Position numbers and translations under genes: made by a program. This document shows positions 1 through 13,800 of a DNA stretch of 64,000 nucleotides, piece by piece. Origin of the DNA: Certhia americana (lineage: Eukaryota > Chordata > Aves > Passeriformes > Certhiidae); the NCBI GenBank assembly GCA_018697195.1, contig CM031864.1:22257943-22321942 (forward strand), in the 5' to 3' direction. Numbering within the stretch: the first letter of the stretch is position 1; the number at the start of each line of letters is the position of its first letter. The notes beneath the pieces were generated by a model. That model searched no databases and had not been told where the DNA came from. It saw only the letters and a program-made list of their open reading frames with translations.

Positions 1-116
1 TCCCACACATCTCCCCCCCTTCTCAGCTCCTCAGGGAATGGCTCGCACGTCCTCAGTAGCGAAGCAACCAAGCAGGAACCAGCATCAAAGAAAGGGAAGA
101 AGGAGACGCCACCTAC

Positions 117-255
117 CTGTCCCAAAGGCTTTGGCCACCAGCCAGGCCAGATTACAGGCGATTTTCGCTCGGGAGAAATCATAATGGTCAAAGGGTTTGA
201 TGGCAGGAACAATGAAAGTCTTCCTCATCTCCTTGGCGTCTGCGGCATCCCCCAT
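117..255 (-). CDS. CAMSAP2: CAMSAP2 first coding exon (partial gene, rest lies left of window)
   Basis: Read on the minus strand, an ATG at 255 opens a 46-codon exon that starts MGDAADAKEMRKTFIVPAIK and continues through PFDHYDFSRAKIACNLAWLV to AKAFGT plus one base. It is followed directly by a GTAGGT splice donor (111-116). This is the highly conserved N-terminus of calmodulin-regulated spectrin-associated protein 2, which caps and stabilises non-centrosomal microtubule minus ends. The exon lies upstream of the calponin-homology domain, so only the N-terminal leader is visible. The paralogues CAMSAP1 and CAMSAP3 have different leaders, and the DDX59-KIF14 neighbours match the CAMSAP2 locus. 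The ATG sits at the edge of a CpG island, as expected for a first exon. Intron 1 runs off the left edge (1-116). Confidence 0.95.
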
Positions 256-1390
256 CTTCTCACAGGACCCCCGGCAATTGGGAACTTACATGGTTGTTTC
301 TCCGTCCTCCTCCTCCTCCCACGGCCGGCAGAGCCGGCTGTAAATACGCCGACAGCAGCTGAGAGCAGCGCCGGACCCAGCTGTCCGTAAAGGGCTAACA
401 CCGCCTCCCGCCTTTCTCTGCACAGGAATGTAGCCGAGTCCGAGTGCCCTCTTCTTCCTCCTCCTCCTCGCTCTTTGTCTCAATTCACTCACGCCACCGT
501 CCCTCCGCCTCCGAAGAAATGCCCCCGGCGGCCCCGGCCCCGCGTTCCCTGGGGAGACCCTGCGGCCAGGGCTGGGCGCCCCAGGCGGCCGCCAGTCCCC
601 CGGCCCGGGGCGGGAGCCGCCGGCAGGGCCCCCGCAGCCCCCGCAGGCCGGGACGCGGCCCTTCCCAGCGCCGAGATGTCAAAACGCCGGGGTCCGGCCC
701 CAAAACGCCGCACGGCCCCGCACCGCCCCAGCGGCGGTGGCCTTTGCGGGCCGGGAGCACAGCCGGCTCCCCGCCGCTGTCCGGCGGCCCCGGCGCCCCG
801 CGGCCGGCGCCCCGCTCCCCGCGCCGCTCGGCGATGCCGCTGCGGTTCTCCACCCGCGGCTGCCGCACTGGACGGGCGAAGGCGGCTGCGCATGTGCCGC
901 CAGCGCCTCCCCGCCCGGGCGGGGCGGGAGCCCGAGGGGCAGCGCCGGGGCGGGCCCGTGCCGCCCCCTCCCCACCGGGGCTGAGGGCGCCGCGTCAGCC
1001 GGGGTCGCTCGAGGTGGGTCCGGCCTCGGGTGGGGCGGCCTCGGCAGCGCGGGCAGGCCCGGCCCGGCCCAGCCCAGCCCAGCCCAGCCTGACCCCGCCG
1101 GCAGCGGCAGCGGCAGGGGGAGCGTTTCCCGCGGTCAGGGGGCGCCGGCGGTGCTGGGAAAGGCTGGGAAAGGGCGGTGTCCCTGTGCCGCGGGTCCTCC
1201 CGCCCCGGCGTCGCCGCTCTCCACAGCGTGGCCGGACGGACCCGCTGTGGTGTCGTCGGGGAAGGTCGAGATCAGCCCTGCCTGTCTCGGCTGTGCGGGG
1301 GCTGAGGAGCCGCCCGCATGCAGGGAAGCGCGGCGGGCCGGGGTCGCGGTGGCTGGAGCAGTGCGCGCTGAGCATCCTCCCCGCCCCTCC
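256..1390 (-). promoter_or_regulatory. CAMSAP2: CpG-island promoter and 5' UTR of CAMSAP2
   Basis: The sequence upstream of the CAMSAP2 start becomes extremely GC- and CpG-rich from about 500 to 1370, then drops abruptly to AT-rich DNA at about 1390. A CCCAGCCCAGCCCAGCC short tandem lies near 1070-1090. No TATA box is evident, which is normal for a broad CpG-island promoter. The 5' UTR presumably occupies the part nearest the ATG, but its start cannot be fixed from sequence. Long open frames here on both strands are by-products of GC richness. CpG islands often fire in both directions, so an antisense transcript toward DDX59 is possible but not shown. Confidence 0.8.
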
Positions 1391-1816
1391 TTTTTTAAAT
1401 TGGGTCTATATATTACTTTGAGAATACTGAGGTAGAAAAATGACAAAGCCTTAAAATGGTTCAGGGCCTGGTCACATAATCATTGTAACAGCAACAGGAG
1501 CAGCGATTTGCCCTAGAGACCATCTCCTGTCTTGCTTACAAGTACCTGGGCTGTTTTTGGGAGCTTACAGAATCACTGTAACAGTGGGCTGCGTGGAGGG
1601 AAGCATTAGTCACGCTTGGAAGCAGTAAGTGCGTGATTAATGACTCAAACAGAACTGGATGGGTTGGCTTCCGAGTGCGGGTGTGAGGGTGCGGCCGTGT
1701 TGGTGAGGGGAGGCTGGCGAGAGGCTCTGCCTGCCTCGGCACGGACACGGTGTCAGCGGGTGGGAACCCACACGTTTCGGCAGCACAGAGTTACTGTGGA
1801 TAGATTGTTATTGTCT

Positions 1817-1919
1817 GTCTGTCTATCTATCCATCGGTCTGTCTATCTATCCATCGGTCGGTCTATCTATCTATCTGTCTATCTATCTATCTACCTACCT
1901 ACCTACCTACCTACCTATC
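1817..1919. repeat. TCTA/TCTG/CTAC tetranucleotide microsatellite
   Basis: About 100 bp of interrupted tetranucleotides: TCTG, then TCTA with interspersed CCATCGG variants (an 18-bp higher-order unit seen twice), then TCTA, then a run of CTAC units, ending at CTATCTAG. The mixture of three related units suggests an old, evolving array likely to vary in length. Confidence 0.95.
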
Positions 1920-2267
1920 TAGTTTGGGGTGATGTCTAAGTCTGCCCTTCTTCCTCTAAAGAATAATTAGACAAAGTCTAAGCATGACATTGTAAGATTT
2001 CAAACAATATTCCGGCCAGACTGTTATTTCTTTGTGTTTCAAGTGGACCGTGAATTGATCTGCACGGAGATTTTTCCATTGCTGTGTGGCTTTGTGTGCT
2101 TCTAGCACTTCAGGTGCACAGTGAGACAAACATCGTGATTATGAGGCAAGAGTACTTTACAGTTTTACTGACATGTATCTATATTTATTTGTAATGAGTA
2201 AATGAAAGGGTTTTGAAGGTCAACGTTTGAAGAAATTGTTGCTGAGTACTCCCCATACACTCTCTGG

Positions 2268-2392
2268 GATGGGATTCCCAAACTGTCATGCATACCACTC
2301 ATAAGTGGTGCATACCGAGCTACAAAACCAGGAGCTGCTGTGGGCAGTCCTCAGCAGAACAGAGGAGAGGAGAAAAAGTTGAGAAATCCTTG
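2268..2392. mobile_element. Probable hAT-type MITE relic (MER5-like)
   Basis: The left end reads GGGATTCCCAAACT and the right end reads AGTTGAGAAATCC. The reverse complement of the right end (GGATTTCTCAACT) matches the left end as an imperfect ~14-bp terminal inverted repeat. This resembles the GGTTCCCAAACT-like termini of non-autonomous hAT (Charlie) elements. At about 125 bp the length suits a MITE. No clean 8-bp target-site duplication was seen, so the assignment is tentative. Confidence 0.4.
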
Positions 2393-4439
2393 CTTTATCA
2401 GGCTAAGGATTGAAATTCCCAGATCCTCTGCAGCAGAAACAGTAATAATAATAATACCAAATTAACATACAGGTGCACTTGGCAAATGTTATCTATTAAG
2501 AAAGACTATATGCTTGGTTTCCAACAATTAATATCTGCACATTTTCCTGAATTAAATTTTTATGCATACTTTGGAAATAAGTTACATTAGACACTTCACA
2601 TTATTTTAACTATTTTTACGCTGCCAGTAGAACATTATTTTAATTTTTCCTGCATATTTAGTAACAAACACCTGAAATTCATAAGCTTTAAAACCTCAAA
2701 TGATTAGAGCTAAGAAAAAAAAAAAAAAAAAGAACTATGTTCCAGATCCCAATTCATTTATTTCTTATATGACTGACAAATTACCTCAAAATTAGATCAG
2801 CCTATAGACAACATGTATAGAAAAACTGTAGGACCATTATTTAATTATAATGGAGTTTTTTGTGGGTGCAGCATTTGTGCTGATGAAACCTGTTCAGAGT
2901 CACCAAACAAAAACTAAAAACGCTGTCTTGTGGTAACTGCAATCAAATTGGAGTTTCACTTGCTTAGTGCTCTTAAAAGTGAATGCATGAATATAAAATC
3001 TAACATAAGTGCAAAGGAAAACATCACCACCAGTTGCTGGAGTTCCTGTGCCAGTTCTTCTACTTTTGCAAACATGCCAAAATGTCATCTTGCTTATTGC
3101 ATTGTCAAAATATCAACAGCCAACATGGAAAATGATTAAAATCTGCTCTAATTGCTCGAAGTAAATAAACAGGAAAACTGAATGGGGAGTCATCCCTTTC
3201 TGCTCTGATCCTGTTTATACGTCTTGAAATATTTTAAATAGTGATAATCTTTCCTGTACGCAATCTTTCTGCTGCACAGTGTTTTATACTTCAGCATTAA
3301 TTCCAAGCAGAAAGACAAAGTATTAAAACATGCATCTCACAGATTTTTTTTTTTTACCTTCTTCCTCCCTTCCTTTCCCTTCCCTCTACCCCAAATTAGA
3401 ATCCCATTTGACTAGTTTTATCCTGTGATTACATCATAAGCCTGATTGTTCACTGTCATGTCGCTGTCATTTGCACAGTGGGTGTATGAAGCCTGTAGGG
3501 AGTGTTAGGCAACAGGAACCAATATGACCATGAAGCTGTGAATAGTGGTGTGGATGGCAGTTGTTGCTAATAGTTCTAACCTTGGGAGATAGTGGAACAA
3601 GTCATGACTAACAATTTCATGCATTTTTTCCACTTGTTCTGAAGATTCACTTAGCTATGTTAGAGTAGGAGCCTGTAGACTAATTTCGGGCTAGCACTAG
3701 ATTACAGTGTTCAATCAGAAATAATATTTCATGCATAGTTTCTTCCTTCCTTCTATCACTTGATGATAAAGGCAAAGTAAAATATTTTAAATTGGAAATA
3801 CCATGACTGTTTTTGCAGTGGTACTGTCTGTAGCCAGACTGGCTGCTAGTGAACAGCCAACTTACCAGGAGGATAGTAAAAACATTCCCACTTCAGATTA
3901 GCTGGTTGTATTAGGGCAAATCCACAAACACAGCAGTTCACAGCAACTACTCTGCTGTGAGGTTGGAAATAGACTTGGAATAACACCGTGGGCTTATTAT
4001 CTTTAATGGCTGTTATCAAATTTGCCTAATTAAGATGATCCCATCTGTTTTCCAGAGCTTAGAGGATATCAGTCATGATAGAAGTGGTTTGGCTGAGGGG
4101 AGGGCTGCACCCTGTGGCCTGTAACCTCTGCATTGAGGTTAGATGCACGACTTGATGTGGAGCTGTCAGACTGGCAATGTACAAACCAAGAACCAGTCAT
4201 GTCCCAGTGGGATCCCTGAGGAATGTGCTTGTTGACTTCAGCAGGTTTGGTGTTACATACGTGAGGTTCAACAGCTAGTCTATAAATCATTGTGTGAGGT
4301 TGCAGCCTAAGGATGACTTATGAAATGGAATTGTTGATATTCCAGCCTCTTAAACCTTGATATTAAATATATTTCTTTATAGGTAGTGGTAAAATAGTTA
4401 TGAAATAATATTTTTAAACAGCAATCCAGCCAGTTATAA

Positions 4440-4830
4440 GCAATCTGGGAGACTCCTGGAGTGTGTAGAGATATTTTCCTGGTCCAGGTATTACATTGAA
4501 CCAACCAGAAGAGAAGGATTACAGGAGCTGGTGCTCACCGATGCAGATGAGCTCACTAGAGAGGTCAAGACTGGTGGCATTTTGGCCTGCAGTGACCACT
4601 CCCTGGTGGAGTTGGTGAGGATTGTAAGCCTGGAAAGGAGCTAAGTCAGCTTAAACTTTGAAAGAACAAACTTCCAGTTGTCCAGGAGTTGGTGAATGAG
4701 ATTCCCTGGGAAACTGTCCATAGGAACAAAGAAGCTGACCAGAGCTGGCAGCTCTTAAAAACACTTTTCTTAAAACTAGGTGATCCAACCAGGCTATTCT
4801 ATGATAATCAAGTGAATGATTGTCTGAATG
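4440..4830 (+). mobile_element. Old CR1 LINE fragment (ORF2 region)
   Basis: A block beginning GGAGACTCCTGGAGTGTGT and continuing with the characteristic order of CR1 ORF2 text: a CCAACCAGA-like stretch, then CAGTGACCACTCCCTGGTGGA, then a GATTCCCTGGGAAACTGTCC-like stretch. It is heavily diverged, with stops and indels in every frame and no 3' tail. This is a dead internal remnant in sense orientation on the plus strand. Boundaries are approximate. Confidence 0.6.
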
Positions 4831-7800
4831 ATTGAAGTTCTTTGCCATTGTTATTAACATGCATACATGTAGTTTCGGCAAGCTAGCAGTTTTCTCAGAG
4901 CATGATTTTGGAAGGGAATGTGTTCTTCCAGTTTCAGGATGATACAAAAGTACAAGAACAGTTACATAATTACTGTCTCTCAAGTTCTTCCATTAATTTG
5001 TAATCAGAAAGTGCTGAGGGAAGAAAACAGTTTACCAACTTTATACATTCAAATAGTCATGAGCCAAAGAGAAAATAAAGGTTTGTATGACATTTTACTT
5101 GAATCATCTGTGATTTTTTATATAATTAAATCTAAAAGAAGAAAAATTGGAGTAATAGGTAATTTAGCTCATTACTGTTACTGAAATCTACACAATAGAA
5201 AAGCTGCTCAATGAGAATCAAATGTGGTATCGAAGAGTCACTTATACTTGGGAGCTTACAGAATCACTGTAACAGTGATACTTGGACACTACTGGCTTCA
5301 TTTTCTCAGCCTAGGTTTGACCTTTTTGAGGTCTGCAAAGGGAAAAAAAATAAAAATCATCTACATCTTCCCCCCTGCCCCATTTCCACTGGGTCACCAA
5401 CCAGAAAACAGGTCAGTGGCAAAACCTCTAATCTCACTTAACACTTAGGACTGGTTGGTTTGTTTTGTCTTTTTCTCTGGTTACTTTAGTGTCTTCTTAT
5501 CTGAGATTTTGAAATTTTCTTCTAATTTTTAAAATCTGATTTCCACAATGGCTTCTTTTGTTTTCTTCCCATCTGGTGGAATTGCTCTTGTTCTAGGGGG
5601 TTTTAGATGAGCTGTCTTTCCACATATGCTGTGCAATTACTCGCTAATTCCAGGGTTTCTTCTTGACATTTCACCATTGCCAGGTTGTCTGTGAAGAAAA
5701 AAATACACTGCTATTACTTGTAAATTTTACTATAAACTTTAAAACCTATGGAAAAGGTCCTACCCTCTTTCATTAAGTGAGAGATCTGCACTATATTTTT
5801 ATGTCCACCTAGTGCCTGATGTTTTTTCTGAGGGTGATTTTTAATGAATATAATCTTTAAATGGCTTAGCTCCACTGTAAAATAGAGGTATGGTGGGAAA
5901 GTTGCATTCAGAAAAATACTTTGTACAAAAATAAAACACCATGTTATTATTGCTGTTAGGTAATGCTTTATTTGAATCGCAGTTTAGAGGAAAATGGACA
6001 TAACTCTAGTTTTCAAACTGTATATTCAGGTAAAAGAAGTTTAAATCAGTAAGACTTTTTCACTAAGCATGAATGAGAGTGAATACAAAACTGTGCACTT
6101 CTTCATGCTGTGACTGGCTTTTTTTGTGCTGCTTCCACATGTGAAGAAAGATCTGAACCTTCATAAAAGCTCATTTGTTTTGTGCATATACATCATTTAT
6201 TAGAAGAGCATGAATAGACTTCAGTTTACCATGTTTTGGCCCTGCTTCCAGTTTTTACTGAAGCTCATGTGTGTCTGAGAGCAGCAGTGTAGAGCAGAGA
6301 ATGCTATGTTTGAACAGTAAATTTCTGGTATCATTTCATTGCAGTGAAATTCTTTTTTTTTTTCAAACGTGTAGTAATGAAGATGAATGAGGAGGAGAAA
6401 GCAAAGGAATAGAATAGAAGATTATCCAATTAAGATTTTTTTTTTAATGTCTTAATAATAATCCAAATTTTCACTGGTACTTTTAGAAAGTTTCCGTTTC
6501 CCTTAAATTGCTGAGAAATTGCATGTTATTGAGGTAATTTTTTTATTACTTTAGGGAACAGGTATACATAGCTGGTAACTGTTTAATAATCAGCCATGGA
6601 AAGTGTATAGCAAAGATTTTTATTGTAACCATTTATGTATGCATGGCAAGGTCATCACAACCTGAGTGTATAGAACTCTGTTACATTTAATTCTCTTTTG
6701 GCATAACTTAAAATGTTTATAATACTTTCTTTACAGGGTAGCTTTACAGGGTGTTTGCCTTATGATTCATTTGAAAACATGTTCAAGATAGAAAAATATA
6801 TGGGATGTTTAAGCCATGTACAGAACAATTTGATTTAAGTACTCCTCCGATTTTAATATATATTAGAAACATGGGAAGAACAACAATTATTTTAATACTA
6901 GCCTTAAACCAAATGTGTGTGTGTATATATATATTTAGCAATAAAATATTGGCCCCAACAAGGATTTTTTTTAAGTTTAGGTTAATCCTATGTATTGCTC
7001 CCATTTGAAATCGCTGGTGCTACAGACATGATTAAATATGTGTATATATAATTGGATTTCTGGATTAAAGCTGTCGTTCAGTTTATTTGTACTTGAAGAA
7101 AAAAAAACCTGGGTGGTTTCTTTTTTGTAGAAAGTTTCAAAAGAGACATTAAGTACAAAAGTTTACACATCTGTCTGGTTGTGATGTCCTCCTGTGGTAT
7201 TCTTGCTCTACAATATTCATGGCTCTGTTAAAGCCTGGAGTGTTATCTCTGCTATGTCACCTGGACAGGGAGCAGTCACGGTTCCACTTGCTGGCACAAA
7301 GAAATGTCCATCATCTTCACGGGTGTTGGAAACAGAACTCTCTCTTTGATCACCAGTGTAGTTGAATATGGATGCAGGAAGGAGGTCCTGGTGCTGACCT
7401 TGCTGTTCAGGCCATGTGTGAGCCCCAGTTGTGATGGCCACTGCCCTGGAAGCAGCCTGAGACAGACAAAGTACCCCTGGGGCTCCCACTTCACACAGGC
7501 AGAAAGTCCCCCATAGTCCAGGGTTTGACAGCCACAGTTGAGTTCTTATGGATGATAATTTACTAAAGGAGTGGAGAATCAGCCTGGGGGAGAGGATTCT
7601 AGCAGGCACTGTGTTGAATCAAGGGCATCATTCCATGAAACAACAAAAGTAGCACCTGGAGATTTTTTACAAGGAGGGAAACTTGCTCGGGTTTATACGT
7701 ATTCCCTTTGATCTGGCAAGTCTCTGTGTTTGTGTCAAACTTTTTCCTCCTTTTTCATTTGTTCTTAACAGAAATGAAGCAGTTGCCAGATTGGAGAATA

Positions 7801-10800
7801 TAGGGCAACAGAATGCAATGTGCCAGTGTGTGATACAGACCCAGCTTGTCTGGATGAGTGAGTATTTTGCTACACATTGGGTAACTGTTGAAATGGAACA
7901 CTTGAAAGTCTCTGATGCAGCTGGTAGCCTGCACTTTCAGAAGAGGGAAAAGCAGTAAGTCATGGTCACCAAAAGTGTTGGGGAAGCAATACCAGCCTCA
8001 GTAAGAAAGTGTGTTCAAGATAGAGGGCATGCAACCATGCTTTATTCTCTTTGCCACCAAGGTCTTTAGTGGTATAGTATTGGTTTAATTAGGAATGCTA
8101 CTTGACTTTTTTGGGTAAAGAAATGAACTGGAGATGGAATAGTTCAGTAGAAACAGAAAAAAAGTCCAAACCACATGTTATTTATGTTATATGTCATAGG
8201 ACTTCTAGTCAAAGATGAGCATACCATGGTGCAAATGCTGAACAAACTGATGAGCCATTTTAGTTCAGAGTGAGACTAATACAAGTTTTACGTATTGTAA
8301 GACTAGGCAAAGGGTAACAACAAAGCCTTTGATTACTACATTGCTCTGATTTTGCTAAGAGAGCCCAGTCCCACAGAAATATCCTCACTGCTGCTAGAGA
8401 ACAGGTTCCTCATGTATCAACAGAAGTTTAAGAGCCATCTGAATGGAGATGGTGTGTCTGTGCTTCTGCTGGCTCTTTAATCATTAAAGGACAACATGTC
8501 ATGCTTCCCAGGGCCAACACCCTCTTGTAACCACTGACTCCCTTTGTGGTTCCTTGCAGAGCAGACAGTGTCAGTAAAACAGGAGCCTTTTGGCAGTCTT
8601 GCCTTTTTGCTCCAAGTTCCAGTGCATGCAAACTCTCCAAGAATGGGAATGTCTTTATACACCCAGCCTGTTAGCTGAATTGCAAATAATCTCAGATGAA
8701 CTGTGGTTTCATAGACTTGTGTAATTTTGATTTGTCTTGAACTGTAGGGTAGGTAGAGCTATTTTGGGGGGTAATGTGGTCTAGGAGGGAAAACCCAAGT
8801 TAGGAAAATCAGCAGAAACTTTTTTAAGATAATCTGTCTCTTTTTCTGGCCCTGTTCCTTCTAGTGTTTCCTTTGAAATAACCTCACCATATATATTAAG
8901 GAAAGTTTATAATTTATTGATATTTATGATATTTATATGTTGTGATTATTTCTCTTAGTTTTGAGTTGCTGGGAGGTTTATTCCTCGTAGGTGTAAGCCA
9001 AATCCACCACTTCCTTTCCACTACTTGGGCAACTATTGTAGCCTTCTTGTTTCTTGACACTTGGCTATTACCTGATAGAAAGCTTCCTTAGCTTGATCTT
9101 GCTAGTTGCCACAGAAAAGAATATTGCTTTAGCCAGGAACTCTACAAAATGACCTGGTTGTAGTGGGTCAAGAGGCAAAAAAGAAATGGGTACACTGAAA
9201 TTGGACTTTTGTGTTGTTCAAAACTTTGAATCATTAGTTCAAAACCAAAACGAACCTGACATAATTTCACATTGAAATTCGGGGCTAAATGTTAAATAGC
9301 CATTTTTTTTCACAACCTGGCATTAGACTCAGGTCAGCTGAGTTGTATTAAGAATTAGCACAGATTTATTCCACTGAGTTGTTTGGCAGATAGAATAAGG
9401 AGTGTTTCATATGTATTTCATACAGTCTACCTTAAAAAGAAAATACACGTCAGTGAAATCTTGACCATACAGCACAAAGTCTCCTTTCACACTGCAGTAC
9501 TTCAGACTTATTTAATACCCAAGAGCTGGTAAACATAAAATTATCTGGGGTGCAAACTTGATAACCACAAATTTTCTTTCAATAAATCAACTAAAAAATA
9601 CATGAAGTGCTTAAGTGTTTACCATATTTAGTGTAAATTTAATTTATTGCAAAACTCAAAAATGTATTTTAAAACTTGTAATCTGAATTCTTTTGAACTG
9701 GGTATCATGCTGGAATTTTTTGCCACCAAGTTACAGATCCCAGAAAAATAAGGTTTGCATGAAACGTTCTTGGCAGATCTCTCTTGGAACAGCACAAACA
9801 ACACTGCTTAACAAGGAGGCATTCATTATTTCTGTCTTGTTACCCTCTGCTATTACAGTCACCAGCTGTAAGGTTACTGGCATCTTTGAATCTTCCTAAT
9901 AAAAAGCATGGGGAGCAGTCATTCAAGGATGAGAATGAGAAATATGTTGCATATTTCAGGTTTTGCTTTTGTTTTTTAATAGCTATTGTGCTTTATCAAG
10001 CTGAGCTAATGCATTGTCTGCATGTTCTCACAACAAAGTTTAAGAAAGTAACAGTTTCAGAAGGACAAACCTTCTTGGTCTCACTTTAGGGGTCTGTGAT
10101 CCTTGAGTGTGCAGTTAAAAAAAGTGTTTTGCCTTTCAAAACTAAAGCTACCTGGTATTTAACTTTTTGGTTAAAAACATCATGGATAAATGGCCTTCTT
10201 GGTGACCATACATTTCTATTGCATTACAATTCTTTTGGAAAAACTTTTAACCACAGTTGTAGCTTTTTTTTTAGTAAACTAAGCCACAGGTCTTGTATCC
10301 TCTATTTTGCTTAGCAGTCATGTATGATGGCTTTTTTAGCACCTGACAAAGTCCTGTGCCAGTGAAATTAGTACCAGATATGCCACAGGTCTGTAAAATT
10401 AATATCTGAGCCCTGCAGTATGAGTTGTTAGAAAAAAAAAAAATATCCACAATGTGTATTCCTAAATTAAGACTATTAAGACTGTATTTCATATTCTTTA
10501 CACAAAGTGTGATGTTTGAGAACTCCAAAAATCTGTAGACTGGTGCTCAACAGAAACAGTCACTTGGAGCTGTGGTAAAGGCTGACATCAAGGAAACTTT
10601 GGGGACCTGGATCCTGGAGCTGTGCAGGACCAAGCCTAGTGCTGGTAGAAAGGCCAGGAGCTGGAGGGATCCCATGCTGGGGAGAGGCTGCCCGTGGCTT
10701 CCAAAGGCAATGGTCACAGCTGGCAGCCACTCTGCAGCAAGGACACCCCGAGTTACTCTTGCAGCAGCAAGTGGTTTTTTTTTAAAGTGTAGTTGTAGCC

Positions 10801-13800
10801 CTTTAGTGACTTTATGGTGAGGGATTCAACTAAGGCAATTTAATCCTTCACGCAGAGACAGAAGGAGCACCAAATGTAGTGTAGGGACGCATGAAGGCTA
10901 AACCCAGTTGTTAATACTGGCATCAATTTTGACAAGAGAACTGATAAAAAGTCTGGTTTGTAGCAGCTCTCTTGCGTGTATTCCAGGCCTTTCTTGCAGT
11001 GGTTTCTGCTGCCAAAACTAGCAGTGCTGGTAGGAGCTCTAAGAAAGAAAAAAATTATTAGCCATTTACTCAAAAGGTTTATGCCATAAATCTTTTCTTA
11101 AGTTTGTCACAGTATTGGATTTTAACTCCATGTTTCCTTCATTACCTGTGAATGCAATCTACCTACTATATTTGTCATACTTGCTGATTAATTAGAAAGG
11201 TCTTCATCTCTTAAATTACATGATTGTAAAGAGAGTTTATTGATGGGCAGGTGGCAATGCACAGGTCATCTGACAAGCTGGAGCTCAATGATTCCTGAAT
11301 TGCTTTTTTTCTCTCTTGTCCTTTTGCGTGAGACCCCAAAGGAGGGGGGAAAAAGGGTTTACTTTCAGTAAGTGCATGTTGTGTAAAGGTTATCTTACTG
11401 TTAGAATAGATGCCAATCTCTTTCACCTCCAAACAGACTTCTTAATTGGAACACAAATATATCCTCTCAGAAAGACAAAGAGATTAACACAAAAGGAGAA
11501 AATTTTAAATTCTTATTTCTAATTACATTGCATTTCAAGATTTATTTAATCCTGTTAATTTCCACCTGAACTCTCTAACAATCTGGGTTATAATTTGCTG
11601 CCTACTGAAGTCCGTAGAATCTGGCAATTGTGTTTGCAATCTTTTGATCAAATCCTTGATCTCTAAGTCTCAGAGACCTAACAGAGGTTTGTAAGTTTAA
11701 ATTAGTTTCAGTGATTCTCATACCCTAAAATCATTCCTTTTAATTGCAAGAAGCTGGACTATCTCGTACACAAAGATTGGCAATTGTAGTCACTGTAGTT
11801 TTTATAGCTGTGCTAACAGTATGGTGATACTGAATTAGGGAGAGGAGTACATTTTCAAAGTAAATATTATATGCAGTATTTGAGCATATAATCACATACA
11901 TTAATTATGTTGATAATTTTTTCATTAATTGCCCTATATAGAGTTATTTCCCTATGGACTAGTGGCATTTAATGCTGAAGCTTCAGGGCAGGATTGCTGT
12001 TATTTGTGGGGTTTTTTCTTTTTCTTTTTTAAAAAAATATTTTTATACCTCCTTAGTAATATGCTTTAAGAATTCAGATTTAATTAGATTATTTTTTAAA
12101 TGCAAATTTTACTATAGATTTCTGCAGAGACTTAATATTGATCAACATTTCCTTAGAATGAGGAATTCTCATACAAAGAGAGTGCTCAGGAAGCCTGAAA
12201 ATATTAGTTCAAGTCTTTTTTTACTGATGATTTACTTTTAAAAACCATAGGATTTACTTGTTTAGATTAAACAAAATTAGAAAAACTAAGCCTCAGAATA
12301 AATATACTGCATGCAATACCTGTACAAAATCAGGACATTTTGTATGAATATGAATTGTCTAGTTAATGGTTAGCCACCCTTATTTGTTTTTAGATTATCT
12401 GGATTTTTCCTTTGTGGTTCCTTTAAAGCTGCAATTCAGAAACCGGTGGAGTAATTGACTTGCTGGTTCCTTCAATCAAAAAACTATTCTTTACATACAC
12501 TTTGGATTAGAGCTGCAGTTGATTACCTACCTAAAAATCTGATGAGTGTCTTCAAAATCCCCAAACATTAAGAAAGCAGAAAAATATTTAGTTTTATGGC
12601 CTCAGGTGGAGCAGACACAGGCATCAATCCCCAAGTAAACATCCTGTGGCTTCCATGCTTCCTGAATAGAAACACATTTTCCCTCCTTTCCACCCAAGCA
12701 GTGGATATTTTATTAACTCAAATTATATGTATTCAAGTGCGACACACTTGATAAGAAACAAACCTAGAGAATAATTTTTTAGTCTTTAATTGATGTCTTC
12801 ATAAACTTAATGTTCTTCATTCATTATAAGGTTATTGAACAACAACAGTAAGGCTCTGGAATTCCCTAGTTTAGAATAACATAACTTGGGATACATATTG
12901 AGATATTCAAAAGAATTAATAGCTCAAAGAAAACCCAAAGCTGTTCCTCTTGATGTGATTTTAGACACATTTTCATTGTCAGATCTGTCAGTCCTGGCAC
13001 CTGCCACCTGAGGGAGTGATGCATGAGGTGCTGGTTGGACTCCAGTTTGAGTCCATTCTCAGCAGATTTGCATATGATGGGAGCTCACTCAAGGTGGAAA
13101 ATTCAGACATTGTGTGAAGATATTTTGGCTACAAAGGAAACTTCAAAAGCTCAATATTAAAATGTTTTGGACAGTTACACTTTGTGTTGGTTTTATCTGT
13201 TCCTCAAATCCCATGTGGAACTTGAGAAGACCTTGCCTGCCAGAGGTGTGCAGAGGTTTGGTTCTGGGACCATTTGGTTGAGGTTGGAATTAACGGGGTC
13301 ACTGCATGGTATCACTGCGGGGAGCTGAGGTGGATGCTACAGTCAGGCAGCTCTTTGCAATGCTTGTGATGCTGTCTCTGAATTAGTACATGGAATGCCT
13401 GTTCCTTATGGATTTACTGAGCCTGGGAGTAGAGAAATTTCAGTCTTCTGCTTTAACCCAGCCTGGTTATACTGAAGTATTTATTATTTGCAAGTGATGG
13501 GAAAGGTTGATTTATGCTTCAAAAGAAAGGCAGTGAGACATTATGGGACAAATGCCTGTTTTCGAACTGAGGGCAGGAAGCCTTTCTGTATATTTGATAT
13601 ATAAACCTTGAGTGAATATGAAAAAATCGTGATATAATTTAAAATAGTCCACAAAGTGGGATACTTACTATTAATAGTCTGTTTGTTATTGTTTTCATTA
13701 TTTCTTTTGACTTTTAATCAATAGTTACTGTCTTTGTTATTCTAATAGAAATTGGCATAAAGTTGGAATAATCTGTTGCTGTATATTTATGTAGTAAATC

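Noticed and set aside
444..1435. Long overlapping open frames (up to 325 codons) on both strands
   Set aside because: They lie in the CAMSAP2 CpG island. Translations are Pro/Ala/Arg/Gly-rich in every frame, as expected from GC-rich DNA with few stop codons, and none resembles a known protein.
7217..7609. 130-codon minus-strand frame in a GC-richer block
   Set aside because: No similarity recognised, overlapping frames exist on the other strand and there are no flanking exon signals. It could be an unrecognised repeat.
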